Assembly (NCBI RefSeq): GCF_028128765.1 | Contig: NZ_LBJG01000011.1 | Location: 1-64,000, forward strand | Length of the DNA: 64,000 bases | Reading direction: 5' to 3' | From: Bradyrhizobium sp. CCBAU 51627 | GTDB lineage: Bacteria; Pseudomonadota; Alphaproteobacteria; Rhizobiales; Xanthobacteraceae | Shown: positions 54,355 through 63,331 of the stretch, piece after piece | Layout of the letters: the number at the start of each line of letters is the position of its first letter | How positions within the stretch are numbered: the first letter of the stretch is position 1 | The notes under the pieces: generated by a model | Databases searched by the model: none | What the model saw: only the letters and a program-made list of their open reading frames with translations | What the model was told of the DNA's origin: nothing | Program-made: the position numbers and the translations under genes

Positions 54355-55941
54355 CTATCCCTCCTCACGTGAACCAGCCCCGGCGCGCGCCGGATCGGAT
54401 GGGCCCATCAAGATCCTTCGTTGCATCTCCCGAAACGTGCGGTCGGCATCCATCACAGGGGTGGCAACGGATACCGCAATGGCTACCGCAAACGAAAGCG
54501 GCATGGCGACAATTGCTGGATTCTTCAATGGGACAAACCACCAGGCTTCGGCAATGTCCGCCAGTGATTTCCCAAGCACGTCGACCTGAATGGTCGGCGA
54601 CAAGCAGATCAGAACAATCGAGCCAATAGTGCCGACGAGAATGCTCGCCACCGCCCCCTGTGTGGTGAAACGCTTCCAACTGATTGCGAGTACCAGCGAA
54701 GGAAAGTTTGCTGCGCACGCTACGGAGAATGCAAGTCCCGCCATAAAGGCTACATTCTGGCCCTCGAACAGGATTCCCAAGACGACTGCGACGACAGCAA
54801 TGATGATCGTAGCGACGCGCGCAACCTTCAACTGCTCGGACTCTGTCGCCTTCCCCGCTCTTATGACATTGGTCCAGAGGTCATGGCACAGGGTGGCAAC
54901 CCCCGAAAGGGTCAATCCAGCAACGACTGCAAGCATGGTCGCGAACGCTACGGCGCAAATGAAGCCGAAGAAGGCGTTGCCTCCGACCGCTTGAGCCAGC
55001 AAGGGCGCAGCCATGTTGCCGCCGCCTCCGGCTTTGAGGACCGCCTGAGGTCCGACGATCACCATGGCCCCAAAGCCGATGACGAAGACCATGAGATGAA
55101 ATGCTCCGATCAGGCCGGTCGCATAGAGAATGGAGAGCCGCGCCGCCTTGACGTCCTTGACCGTATAGACGCGCATGAGGATATGCGGCATCGCCGCCGT
55201 ACCGAACATGAGACCCAGCCCAAGAGAAATCGCGTCCCATTGACCGGAAACGACGCGCGAACCCGGCTGAAGTACATTCGCGCCGTATCGTTCAGCTGCG
55301 GCCGCGAATAGCCGTACCGGATTCATCTGAAATTGGACAAGCACCAGGATACAGAGGAATGCCCCACCTGCCATCAGGAGCGCCGCTTTGACGACCTGAA
55401 CCCAGGTCGTAGCGAGCATGCCACCAAAGAGCACGTAGATCAGCATGGCGGTCCCGACAATGATGACCGACCAGGAGTACGGGATGCCGAATAGCAGCTT
55501 GATGAGAGCCCCTGTCGCAACCATCTGCGCGATGAGATAGAACGAAATCACGGCCAGGGTTCCGATCGCGGCGGCAGAGCGAACCGGCTTTTGCGACAGA
55601 CGATACGCCACCACATCGGCAAAGGTGAATTTGCCCACATTCCGGAGTGGCTCGACGATGAGAAATAGGATGATCGGCCAGCCGACCAGCCACCCGATCG
55701 AATACACCATGCCATCGAAGCCGTTGGAAGTGACAATGCCGGCGATGCCTAGAAGCGCTGCCGCAGAAAGAAAGTCTCCGGCGAGGGCCCAGCCATTTTG
55801 CCACGCGGTGATTTCACCACCTGCCGCAAAGAACGTCTCGGTCGTCTTGGTCCGCTTGGCCGCCCAATAGGTTATTGCGAGCGTCAAGGCCATGAACGCA
55901 AAGAAGAATGCGATGGAGATGTTGCTGGTCTGCGACTGCAT
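54355..55941 (-). CDS. actP: Sodium:solute symporter, ActP (cation/acetate) type
   Basis: A 528-aa protein with about 13 membrane segments and SSS-family motifs: KRTKTTETFFAAGGEITAWQ, NGWALAGDFLSAAALLGIAG, FTFADVVAYRLSQKPVRSAA, LFGTAAMPHILMRVYTV. ActP imports acetate or other short monocarboxylates. ATG at 55941 overlaps the stop of the DUF485 gene by one base (TGATG). The frame is open further upstream to 56286, but that would read through the DUF485 gene in another frame. The partner gene is the usual ActP neighbour. Confidence 0.9.
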   Translation of the reverse strand: MQSQTSNISIAFFFAFMALTLAITYWAAKRTKTTETFFAAGGEITAWQNGWALAGDFLSAAALLGIAGIVTSNGFDGMVYSIGWLVGWPIILFLIVEPLRNVGKFTFADVVAYRLSQKPVRSAAAIGTLAVISFYLIAQMVATGALIKLLFGIPYSWSVIIVGTAMLIYVLFGGMLATTWVQVVKAALLMAGGAFLCILVLVQFQMNPVRLFAAAAERYGANVLQPGSRVVSGQWDAISLGLGLMFGTAAMPHILMRVYTVKDVKAARLSILYATGLIGAFHLMVFVIGFGAMVIVGPQAVLKAGGGGNMAAPLLAQAVGGNAFFGFICAVAFATMLAVVAGLTLSGVATLCHDLWTNVIRAGKATESEQLKVARVATIIIAVVAVVLGILFEGQNVAFMAGLAFSVACAANFPSLVLAISWKRFTTQGAVASILVGTIGSIVLICLSPTIQVDVLGKSLADIAEAWWFVPLKNPAIVAMPLSFAVAIAVSVATPVMDADRTFREMQRRILMGPSDPARAGAGSREEG

Positions 55942-56231
55942 CACGCTTGCTCCATCGTGGACTTCACGTTGCGGTCGAAGATCGTGTTTGCCCAGTACAC
56001 GTAGATCAGGCAGAGAAGAAACGAGCTGATGATGACCAACGGGCCGAGCACAATGCAAAGCGACAAACCGGGGGCGAGCATCGTGCCGAGAACAGGCTTG
56101 GCGAACGCGAACAGCCCCATGAAACCGAAATAGATCGCGATCATCGCAAAGCTCAACGACGCCGCGACCGTCAATCTCGATCGCGCCAGTGCGATCATTC
56201 CCCTTTCCAGCGCCTTTGAAGATACAGTCAT
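55941..56231 (-). CDS. DUF485 membrane protein, partner of ActP
   Basis: A 96-aa protein with two hydrophobic segments (LSFAMIAIYFGFMGLFAFAK; LCIVLGPLVIISSFLLCLIY) separated by a short polar loop. DUF485 proteins are nearly always encoded directly before acetate permeases, as YjcH is before ActP in E. coli. TGATG overlap with the symporter shows co-translation. Exact role of the family is unclear. Confidence 0.88.
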   Translation of the reverse strand: MTVSSKALERGMIALARSRLTVAASLSFAMIAIYFGFMGLFAFAKPVLGTMLAPGLSLCIVLGPLVIISSFLLCLIYVYWANTIFDRNVKSTMEQA

Positions 56232-56384
56232 CTGCTACTCCTGAATTGTTTGTGACAGTTTCGTCAGACCTTGAATCATTGCCCACTGAGAATTTGCGAG
56301 AGAAGACTTGCGCATTTTCGCGATGCCCTCGCCTGATAGGTGGCCCGCGGTCACGTGATCCGAGGCTTACCTCTGCGATGGCGT

Positions 56385-57179
56385 CTAGCTGGCCAATTGC
56401 GGGAATGGCTCCTTCTTGTACAGGAACTCGAGAATCTCCTTTCGGTACTTGATGCCCTCGAAATCAGTTGTCAGCTTGAGTCGATCGCGCGGTCGCGATG
56501 TCTCGATTTTCCAGATCCGGCCAATTCGGGCAGCCGGTCCGTTGGAGAGTGCGACGATCCTGTCGCTGAGAAAGATCGCTTCATCGATGTCATGAGTAAC
56601 CATGACGACAGTTGTTTTCGTCGTCTCGACGATCCGCATCAGTTCGTCCTGCAAGCTCGATCTCGTCAATGCGTCAAGCGCACCGAATGGTTCGTCCAGC
56701 AAGAGTACCTTCGGCTGGACGGCAAATGCCCGCGCGATCCCGACCCGTTGCTTCATGCCGCCAGATATTTCAAAGGGGTATTTTCCGATCGCGTGCTCCA
56801 AATGCACGAGCTTCAACGCCTGTTCGGCCCGATCCATCAGCTCGGACCTGGACGCTCCCCGAAACGCCTGCTTAACGGCAAGGTGCACGTTTTCGACGCA
56901 GGTCATCCAGGGAAGCAAGGCATGGCTCTGAAAGACCATCGCCCTCTCCGGGGCGGTACCACTAACCACGGCGCCAGCGCAGCGGATCGCCCCCGAGGTG
57001 GGCGTAAGCAGGCCAGCCACGATGTTGAGCAACGTACTTTTGCCACAGCCGGAGTGGCCGATCAGGCAGACGAACTCGCTATGTTCGATTGCGAGCGATA
57101 TCCGATCGAGCGCGCGCAGCTCCTTGCCCGACCGGTCCACAAATGACATCGAGACGTCGTTGATATCGAGATCGGCCAT
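56385..57179 (-). CDS. ABC transporter ATP-binding protein (NrtD/SsuB/TauB type)
   Basis: A 264-aa ATPase with Walker A GHSGCGKST, signature ISGGMKQRVGIARAF, Walker B LLLDEPFGALD and the switch His (VTHDIDEAIF). The class energises import of nitrate, sulfonates, taurine or similar anions. ATG at 57179 (MADLDINDVSMSFVD); the frame extends to 57269 inside the permease gene. The start lies four bases after the permease stop, so it belongs to the permease-SBP operon upstream. Confidence 0.9.
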   Translation of the reverse strand: MADLDINDVSMSFVDRSGKELRALDRISLAIEHSEFVCLIGHSGCGKSTLLNIVAGLLTPTSGAIRCAGAVVSGTAPERAMVFQSHALLPWMTCVENVHLAVKQAFRGASRSELMDRAEQALKLVHLEHAIGKYPFEISGGMKQRVGIARAFAVQPKVLLLDEPFGALDALTRSSLQDELMRIVETTKTTVVMVTHDIDEAIFLSDRIVALSNGPAARIGRIWKIETSRPRDRLKLTTDFEGIKYRKEILEFLYKKEPFPQLAS

Positions 57180-57183
57180 CGTC

Positions 57184-58026
57184 CTATTCCCGGAAGCTGA
57201 GGCGCTCGCCAATTCGTTTAAGAATGACGTCAAGCGCCAGGCCGATCCCGCCAACCAGAACGATGGCAACGATCATGCTGGTGATCTGCAAGTTGTTCCA
57301 TTCGTTCCAGATAAAATAGCCGATCCCGCTTTGGGCTCCGACCATTTCCGCGGCCACGATCACGAACCATGCTATGCCGATGGAAATACGCATTCCCGAC
57401 AAGATCATAGGCACGCTGGCGGGAAACACGACTCGCGTGACGTGCTCGAGCCTCGGAACCCCGAATACGCATGACACGTTCAGCCACTCCGCGCGCACTG
57501 ACGCTGTTCCGGTCGCGGTGCTGATCAACATCGGCCACACGGCACAGATGAAGATGATGAAGATTGTCGAGATCGTGCTGTCGCGAAACGTGTAGAGAGC
57601 AAGTGGCATCCACGCGAGTGGTGAGACCGGCCGAAGAACCTGGATGAAAGGATCAAGTGCGCGATAACAAGCCGGCCATAGCCCAAGTACGAAACCCAGC
57701 GGGACGGCGACGGCTAACGCCAACGTGAAACCAAGAGCCACTCGCCCCATGGAATAGAGCAGGTGCCATGCGATGCCGAGATTGTTGGGGTTATCACGAT
57801 CCAACGCGTGCGCGATCAGCTCATAACCGCGCAGCGCAACGGCCCAGGGCGAAGGAATTGCGCTGGCCTGCTGCCCTGGTGCACTTTGGCCGGCGAGCCG
57901 CGCATACTCGGCGTCAGCGGCGCTGCCTGATCCCGACGTCGTCGTCGTGAACCACGCCCAGATGCAGATGAACCCAACAAAGATCGCGATTGATGCCACC
58001 CAGGGCTGCTGCAGCCGATGCAACAT
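57184..58026 (-). CDS. ABC transporter permease (NrtB/SsuC type)
   Basis: A 280-aa protein with about six membrane segments and the permease EAA-like motif VFGVPRLEHVTRVVFPASVP, then SGMRISIGIAWFVIVAAEMV and GAQSGIGYFIWNEWNNLQ, typical of the nitrate/sulfonate/taurine group. Between the SBP gene (5 bases upstream) and the ATPase gene. Intact, unlike the related relic at 22.9-23.2 kb. Confidence 0.9.
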   Translation of the reverse strand: MLHRLQQPWVASIAIFVGFICIWAWFTTTTSGSGSAADAEYARLAGQSAPGQQASAIPSPWAVALRGYELIAHALDRDNPNNLGIAWHLLYSMGRVALGFTLALAVAVPLGFVLGLWPACYRALDPFIQVLRPVSPLAWMPLALYTFRDSTISTIFIIFICAVWPMLISTATGTASVRAEWLNVSCVFGVPRLEHVTRVVFPASVPMILSGMRISIGIAWFVIVAAEMVGAQSGIGYFIWNEWNNLQITSMIVAIVLVGGIGLALDVILKRIGERLSFRE

Positions 58027-58031
58027 TTGCG

Positions 58032-59348
58032 TCAGCCGGACTTCTTGACCGAGGCCAGGTACTCCAGCGGCCTGCCGGAATCGAAATCCTTCCCGAGGAT
58101 CTTCTCACTGCCGAACCCGACGACTGGAGGAGAGGCGCCCTGCTCACGCATGATGCGGGCAGCGTCTGTTGCGAGCATCACCCGTTCGGCGAGCGTCTTG
58201 TAGTCGACGTCCTCCTTCAGCATGTTCCAGCGTCTGAGTTGCGTCATCAGCCAAACGGCGGCTGAGTATTGCGGAAATGGCTGATAATCGACCCGGCGCG
58301 CATCCTTTTTGATCGTTCCGAGGCCGTCCGCGTAGGTGCCACCGAGGACCTGCTCGAGAACGATTTCAGGGGCGTTGAGGTATTGCGGTTCCGACAACAC
58401 CTTCGCCATTCCAACGCGGTTCTCCGGCTTGGAGACATGGAGACTGGCGGCAATAATGGCGCGGTAGAAAGCCATAAACGTATTCGGGTTCTGCTGTATC
58501 CAGCTCTCGGACGCGGTGACAGAGCAACAAGGATGGCCGTCCCAGATCTCCTTCGAAATGAGATGGATGAATCCGGCCCCCTCGTAGACTGCGCGCTGGC
58601 CGCCCGGCTCACCACCGAAGAAGCCATCGATGCTCCCGACTCGAAGGCTCGCGACGTACTCGGTTGGAGGAACGATCCGATATTTGACATCCTGGTCCGG
58701 ATCGAGGCCGGCCGCGGCTAGATAGTTGCGCAACTGCAGGGTCTGGTGACTCTGCTCGAATGGAACGGCGAAAGTAAACCCCTTCCAGTTCTTCGGGTCT
58801 CGATTGTCCTTGTGCTTGTTGGCGAGGACGAGAGAGTTTCCATTTTGATTGAGGATGGTAAGCACCTTGATCGATTGGACATTGCCACCAAGCCCTGCGG
58901 TCATCGTCAGCGGCACGGGCATCACCTGCTGTGAGACGTCCAGCTCTCCGTTGAGCATTTTGTCTCGAATCAAAGCGATTCCGGCGATCTTCTGCAGGCT
59001 GACCTCGAGGCCCTCCCTGCTGTAGCTCCCAAGCTTCTCGCCGTAGATGAGCGGAACGGCGCAGGTAATCGGCAAGAAGCCAACCGCAAGCTTTGTCTTC
59101 TCGAGAGGCTTGCGCTCCTGGGCAATCGCCTTGAGCGTCTCGATCGGGAGAATGCTCGAAAGCGCCCCGATGATCGCACCGGCGCCCACGGTCCGCAGCA
59201 ATTCGCGTCGCAGGATGGGTTGCGGGAATAGACCATTGAGAAGCGCCTGCTCGACCCGGTCCGATACAGCAACCTCAAAGCTCGGCTGCGCCGGACTGTG
59301 ATCGCAACACTCGCAGCCGAGGCCGTGATGACCAAATGCATCACTCAT
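58032..59348 (-). CDS. ABC transporter substrate-binding protein (CmpA/NrtA-like)
   Basis: A 438-aa protein starting MSDAFGHHGLGCECCDHSP, with an N-terminal cysteine-rich segment typical of NrtA/CmpA relatives, then a twin-arginine-like export signal (LRRELLRTVGAGAIIGALSS). The body has the NMT1/THI5-like fold: LAVGFLPITCAVPLIYGEKL, GGEPGGQRAVYEGAGFIHLI. NrtA/CmpA bind nitrate, nitrite or bicarbonate. ATG 59348 with GGGGGAGC upstream. First gene of the ABC operon. Substrate for this one is not determined by the motifs I can read. Confidence 0.85.
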   Translation of the reverse strand: MSDAFGHHGLGCECCDHSPAQPSFEVAVSDRVEQALLNGLFPQPILRRELLRTVGAGAIIGALSSILPIETLKAIAQERKPLEKTKLAVGFLPITCAVPLIYGEKLGSYSREGLEVSLQKIAGIALIRDKMLNGELDVSQQVMPVPLTMTAGLGGNVQSIKVLTILNQNGNSLVLANKHKDNRDPKNWKGFTFAVPFEQSHQTLQLRNYLAAAGLDPDQDVKYRIVPPTEYVASLRVGSIDGFFGGEPGGQRAVYEGAGFIHLISKEIWDGHPCCSVTASESWIQQNPNTFMAFYRAIIAASLHVSKPENRVGMAKVLSEPQYLNAPEIVLEQVLGGTYADGLGTIKKDARRVDYQPFPQYSAAVWLMTQLRRWNMLKEDVDYKTLAERVMLATDAARIMREQGASPPVVGFGSEKILGKDFDSGRPLEYLASVKKSG

Positions 59349-59517
59349 GTGCTTTGCTCCCCCTTCAGCGTTCCAATCAAAAATGGCGCGCGGCGCCGCC
59401 TGGACGAAGATTGGCGTATCGGTCGGCAAGCGGTACTTCGAAAATGTGCAAGGGCCTTCGCGGAAAAGTGATTACCTGCCCATGATCGGCGGCAAAGTGC
59501 CGCCGATAAGTTCAACT

Positions 59518-60906
59518 TCATCGGAATGCCGGCAGAGTACCTGGCTCGCCAAGATCCCAATAGAGCCCCGCCATGATAGCCAGCGCCTCACGCGCGAGCC
59601 CGGTCGGCAGGTGCTCGTCGGCTGCGTGCTGCCGGCATCCAGGATAGGCGTGGGGCACCCATAAAGTGGGCAAGTCCAGCAGGTTGGCAAAGATATCGTT
59701 CGGAAGTGACCCTGCGAAATTGGGCAACATCGCCGGCGCTTTCTGCGTCGTCCGGATGATCGAGGCTTGGGCCCATTTAGCCCAGGGGTCCTCAGGGTCG
59801 AGGCGCGTGGCAAGAAAAACACCATCGTCGGGACTTGGCGCCACCTCAACCATGTCGAGGCCCGACTTTGCGAGGTGGCGGCGAAGCGCCGGCAAAATGT
59901 CCTGGTGATCAACACCCACTACGAAGCGCAGCTGACAGCGCGCCCAGGCAGTCGGGGGAATGGCATTGACCGGCGCCTGCGGATTTCCGCAACTCATGGT
60001 GAGAATATCGAAAGAGCACCAGCCATACACCTGCTCTGCGGGGGTCAGGCCCGGTTCGCCCCAATCCGGATCAATCGGGGGTCCACCGGGCCCCGCATCA
60101 ACGATACAGTCAGCAAGCGCCATCCGGACGGAATCGGGCAGCCCCCCTGGAAGCCATTCTGGGATCAGGATGCGACCGCTCGGAGAGACAATCGTCGCCA
60201 GGGCATGCGCGAGCTGGATTGCAGGATCGGAAAGCAGGCCCCCCCAATTGCCCGAATGATATGCGCTATCACGGGCTTTAATTGAGACGTCGAATGTGAC
60301 GCATCCACGCGAACCCAGGAATATTGTAGGCCGATGCTCGGATAACCGCGGTCCGTCGGACGCCATGAAGAGATCTGCACGCAAAAGTCTGCTGTGCGTT
60401 GTGCACAATTCGCGGAGACCGGGCGAATCGACCTCTTCACCCATTTCGATTAAGTATTTCAGGTTGAAGCCTAGACGACCTCTCGTCTCGAGCACAGCAC
60501 GGAGGCTGGCAATGTTGATGGCATGCTGTCCCTTGTTGTCGGCGGCACCACGTCCGTACCAGCGATCATCGAGCTTTGAGAGGCGCCAAGGCGACCTTCC
60601 CGCGGCTCACGATCCTTCCATTCCCCGAACCACATCGCCGTGCCCATATCCCAGCACCGTCAGCAATGATGGATCCTCGATGCGTTCTGCATAAAGGAAT
60701 TGGGCTCCTCCAGCGGCCAAAACCTGGCAGTCGCAGCCGAGCTGTTCAAGCATGCAGCGGAGCTGGTCGAGATACTCGGCAAGCTGAAGCTTTCGCTCTG
60801 GGTTTTGACTCTCCGAAGGAATAGCGACGAGCTGCGAGAGCACGGTCTCGAAGTCTCCGCAATCCAAATGGCTTCTCGCACGCGAGATTGCGGCGTTCCG
60901 GCTCAT
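59518..60906 (-). pseudogene. M20-family peptidase with one in-frame TGA
   Basis: From ATG 60906 (AGGAG upstream) the frame reads as an M20 metallopeptidase: SRNAAISRARSHLDCGDFET, VAIPSESQNPE, GYGHGDVVRGMEGS. There a TGA (60607-60609) stands where Trp is expected (GRW/GSW context); the frame continues without shift: DDRWYGRGAADNKGQHAINI with the bridging metal Asp, EMGEEVDSPGL with the catalytic Glu, and onward to 59518. Total 463 codons, the normal size. A single TGG-to-TGA change explains it; the gene may be a recent pseudogene or the base a sequencing error. Confidence 0.88.
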
Positions 60907-60937
60907 TTCGGCTAGCTCCTTGCACGCCAAAGGGAGC

Positions 60938-62065
60938 TCAACGGGCGGCCGGAAACACGCGGGTATGCGCAGCCTCGATCTCAATGCGGACACGTTGACC
61001 GGATTGGAACAGCGGCCGTCCGGGGCTCACTGAAGTCCGCGCGGTCAATCGAATGGACCCCACCTGCACGAGCACGCTTTGGTTCGTGCCCGTGTAGGCA
61101 GATTCCAAAACCATCGCGGTGGCGCCCTCGTCGGGTGTCAGGCCGACATACTCCGGGCGAACAGCCAGCAACCCTCGGTCGTCCGACGTGAGCACCTGAG
61201 TGGCTTTCTGCATAACCTCAAGCCCGAGATCAGCGCTACGGGCACAGACCTCCCCTCCAGATTGCAGCAACTCGACCGGCAGAAAGTTCATCTCGCCGAT
61301 GAAATCCGCGACAAATGCAGTCGCCGGCTGCTCGTATAGCTCACGCGGGGTCCCACACTGCTGTAAGCGGCCTCCCTCGAGAACGGCAACGCGATCGGCC
61401 ATGGACAGCGCTTCCTCCTGGTCGTGGGTAACAAAAATGATGGTGCTACCAACCTCCTTATGGATCAGCTTGATCTCCATTTGGAGTTGCTGCCTGAGCT
61501 TGCGATCAAGGGCGCCGAGCGGTTCGTCCATGAGCAAAAGCGGCGGACGGAAGACGAGAGCGCGGGCCAAAGCGACACGCTGCTGCTGCCCTCCCGACAA
61601 CTGGCTTGGAAGTCGCGCACCATACCCGTCAAGTGCAACGAGCTTCAGGGCTTTTGAAACTTCACGCTCGACGTCACCGCCACGCAGTCCCCGGCGCCGA
61701 AGCGGATAGGCAATGTTCTCAGCAATGGTCATATGGGGAAACAAGGCATAGCTCTGGAAAACCATGCCAAAGCCGCGACGATAGCTCGGAACATCATTGA
61801 TTCGTACGCCATCGAGCAGGATATCGCCGGATGAGGACGCTTCGAACCCGGCGATCATCATCAGCAAAGTTGATTTCCCTGACCCGCTCGATCCAAGCAG
61901 GGCGACGAACTCTCCCGGCTCGACCGACAACGAGACGTCGTCGACCGCCGTGACCGGTCCAAACATTTTGGTCAACGACTTGACCGAGACGGAGCCCCGT
62001 TGACTGTGGGCCGTAGCTGCACCGGCCGTCGCCTTCTCGCTCACCGCTGCTATGCTGACGCTCAT
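60938..62065 (-). CDS. ABC transporter ATP-binding protein (PotA type)
   Basis: A 375-aa ATPase: Walker A GSSGSGKSTLLM, Q-loop VFQSYALFPHMT, signature LSGGQQQRVALARAL, Walker B LLLMDEPLGALD, switch His (VTHDQEEALSM), and a C-terminal TOBE domain (about residue 270 onward). The PotA/FbpC group energises uptake of polyamines, iron or other small compounds. Its start overlaps the stop of the M24 peptidase gene by four bases. The PotC-like permease gene lies just upstream of the peptidase. The system may import peptides or opine-like compounds cleaved by the two peptidases; inference. Confidence 0.9.
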   Translation of the reverse strand: MSVSIAAVSEKATAGAATAHSQRGSVSVKSLTKMFGPVTAVDDVSLSVEPGEFVALLGSSGSGKSTLLMMIAGFEASSSGDILLDGVRINDVPSYRRGFGMVFQSYALFPHMTIAENIAYPLRRRGLRGGDVEREVSKALKLVALDGYGARLPSQLSGGQQQRVALARALVFRPPLLLMDEPLGALDRKLRQQLQMEIKLIHKEVGSTIIFVTHDQEEALSMADRVAVLEGGRLQQCGTPRELYEQPATAFVADFIGEMNFLPVELLQSGGEVCARSADLGLEVMQKATQVLTSDDRGLLAVRPEYVGLTPDEGATAMVLESAYTGTNQSVLVQVGSIRLTARTSVSPGRPLFQSGQRVRIEIEAAHTRVFPAAR

Positions 62066-63204
62066 TTCGGCCCCGTCTCAAATATCTTGCGCGGTATCGA
62101 GGTCAATCGTTTTCCACCCGAACTAGTCACCACGACGGACTCGCTGAAGGCAAGACCGGCAGCGGACGTGTACATGTGAAAAACCATTCCCTCCTCAATG
62201 GCCCACTCCGAACGAGGCGTGAAACAGCGATATAGGTCGCTCGTGTGCTGGGAAACAAGCGGAGCGGTACCAAGCGTATACCCGGTGATATTGTCGTAGG
62301 TCTCGCGCAATCCCGCCGCGACAACGCCTTCCCGCACGATGCGGTCGACGTCAGCGGCAATCGCGCCAGGCCTGAGCGCTGCGATTTGGCGATCTTGGAG
62401 CTCGATCAGAGTCTGGGCTGCGGCGTGCTGCTCGGCGCTTGCTCGTCCGACGATGACCGATCGCATGATCCGGACCGTATAGAATCGCAAGCGCGGCAAG
62501 AGCTCGATATGAACGATATCGCCATCGACCAGCGGTCGCTCTGTGAGGAACCCATGCAGCGAATCCCAGCCTGATCCGACATTGAGAGGCCCAACAAAGC
62601 CATCGTCAAACCCAAGCTGATAGTAGGCTGCAGCGGCAGCTGCGGCGATATCACGTTGACTCTTGCCGCTTGCAACCTCCCTGACGGTCGTATCGAAGGC
62701 CGCATCCAAGAGTGAACCCGCCCGGGACATATGCGCGATCTCTTCGGCCGACTTGCATCGCCTGAGATCCCATCCCGATCGCTCAAGGTCACAAAACTCG
62801 GTGTCCGGCAAGAGCTTGCGAAGCGATTTTAGTCTTTGGATGGTGAAAGAGTTCGATTGAAATTCAGCGCCGATCCGAGCAGGCACCGAGCCCGCTTCCC
62901 GCAAGGTATTGGCCAGCACTGCCAGCGGGTCGTCCCAATCGTCAAAGCCCACAATCTTATCCAGCCACGTGCGTTGCCGCGCCGGCGGCATGTCAAGCTT
63001 GCGAACCAGCAGGAATGGCTCAGACAACGCCGGCACGATGCACGCCCGCCAGAGGTTCTCGGAGACCGTGTAGCCCGACAGCCAGGACATCATCTCGGGC
63101 TCGTCGAGGATGACGCAGTCAAGACGACGTTCCGCCATCAGCCGCCGGACAGCGTCACATCGACGCTTGTACTCCTCGATAGAGAATGTGAGATCGCGGC
63201 TCAT
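62062..63204 (-). CDS. M24-family (Xaa-Pro) peptidase
   Basis: A 380-aa protein with a creatinase-type N-terminal domain (RLDCVILDEPEMMSWLSGYT) and a pita-bread C-terminal domain. Typical M24 motifs are partly altered: expected metal ligands appear near DGDIVHIELLPRLR, and near EEGMVFHMYTSAAG, where M24 enzymes usually have EPG; so activity as a metallopeptidase is uncertain. ATG at 63204; the frame extends to 63234. Overlaps potA-like gene by four bases and follows the permease gene by about 130 bases. Confidence 0.82.
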   Translation of the reverse strand: MSRDLTFSIEEYKRRCDAVRRLMAERRLDCVILDEPEMMSWLSGYTVSENLWRACIVPALSEPFLLVRKLDMPPARQRTWLDKIVGFDDWDDPLAVLANTLREAGSVPARIGAEFQSNSFTIQRLKSLRKLLPDTEFCDLERSGWDLRRCKSAEEIAHMSRAGSLLDAAFDTTVREVASGKSQRDIAAAAAAAYYQLGFDDGFVGPLNVGSGWDSLHGFLTERPLVDGDIVHIELLPRLRFYTVRIMRSVIVGRASAEQHAAAQTLIELQDRQIAALRPGAIAADVDRIVREGVVAAGLRETYDNITGYTLGTAPLVSQHTSDLYRCFTPRSEWAIEEGMVFHMYTSAAGLAFSESVVVTSSGGKRLTSIPRKIFETGPK

Positions 63205-63331
63205 GATCGATGCTCCGTTGCGATTGCGAAACATTGGTCCAGATTGTGTCGAGTGGACCGCTTCAGGAAAGGCGTCATTGGCTTTCTCGTTAGTGATGGA
63301 AATCGGACGCGCAGCTCACTCATCGCCTTCC

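Noticed and set aside
54355..56286. A 643-aa symporter with an N-terminal extension
   Set aside because: The extension would read through the DUF485 gene in another frame; the ATG at 55941 with TGATG coupling is the normal ActP arrangement.
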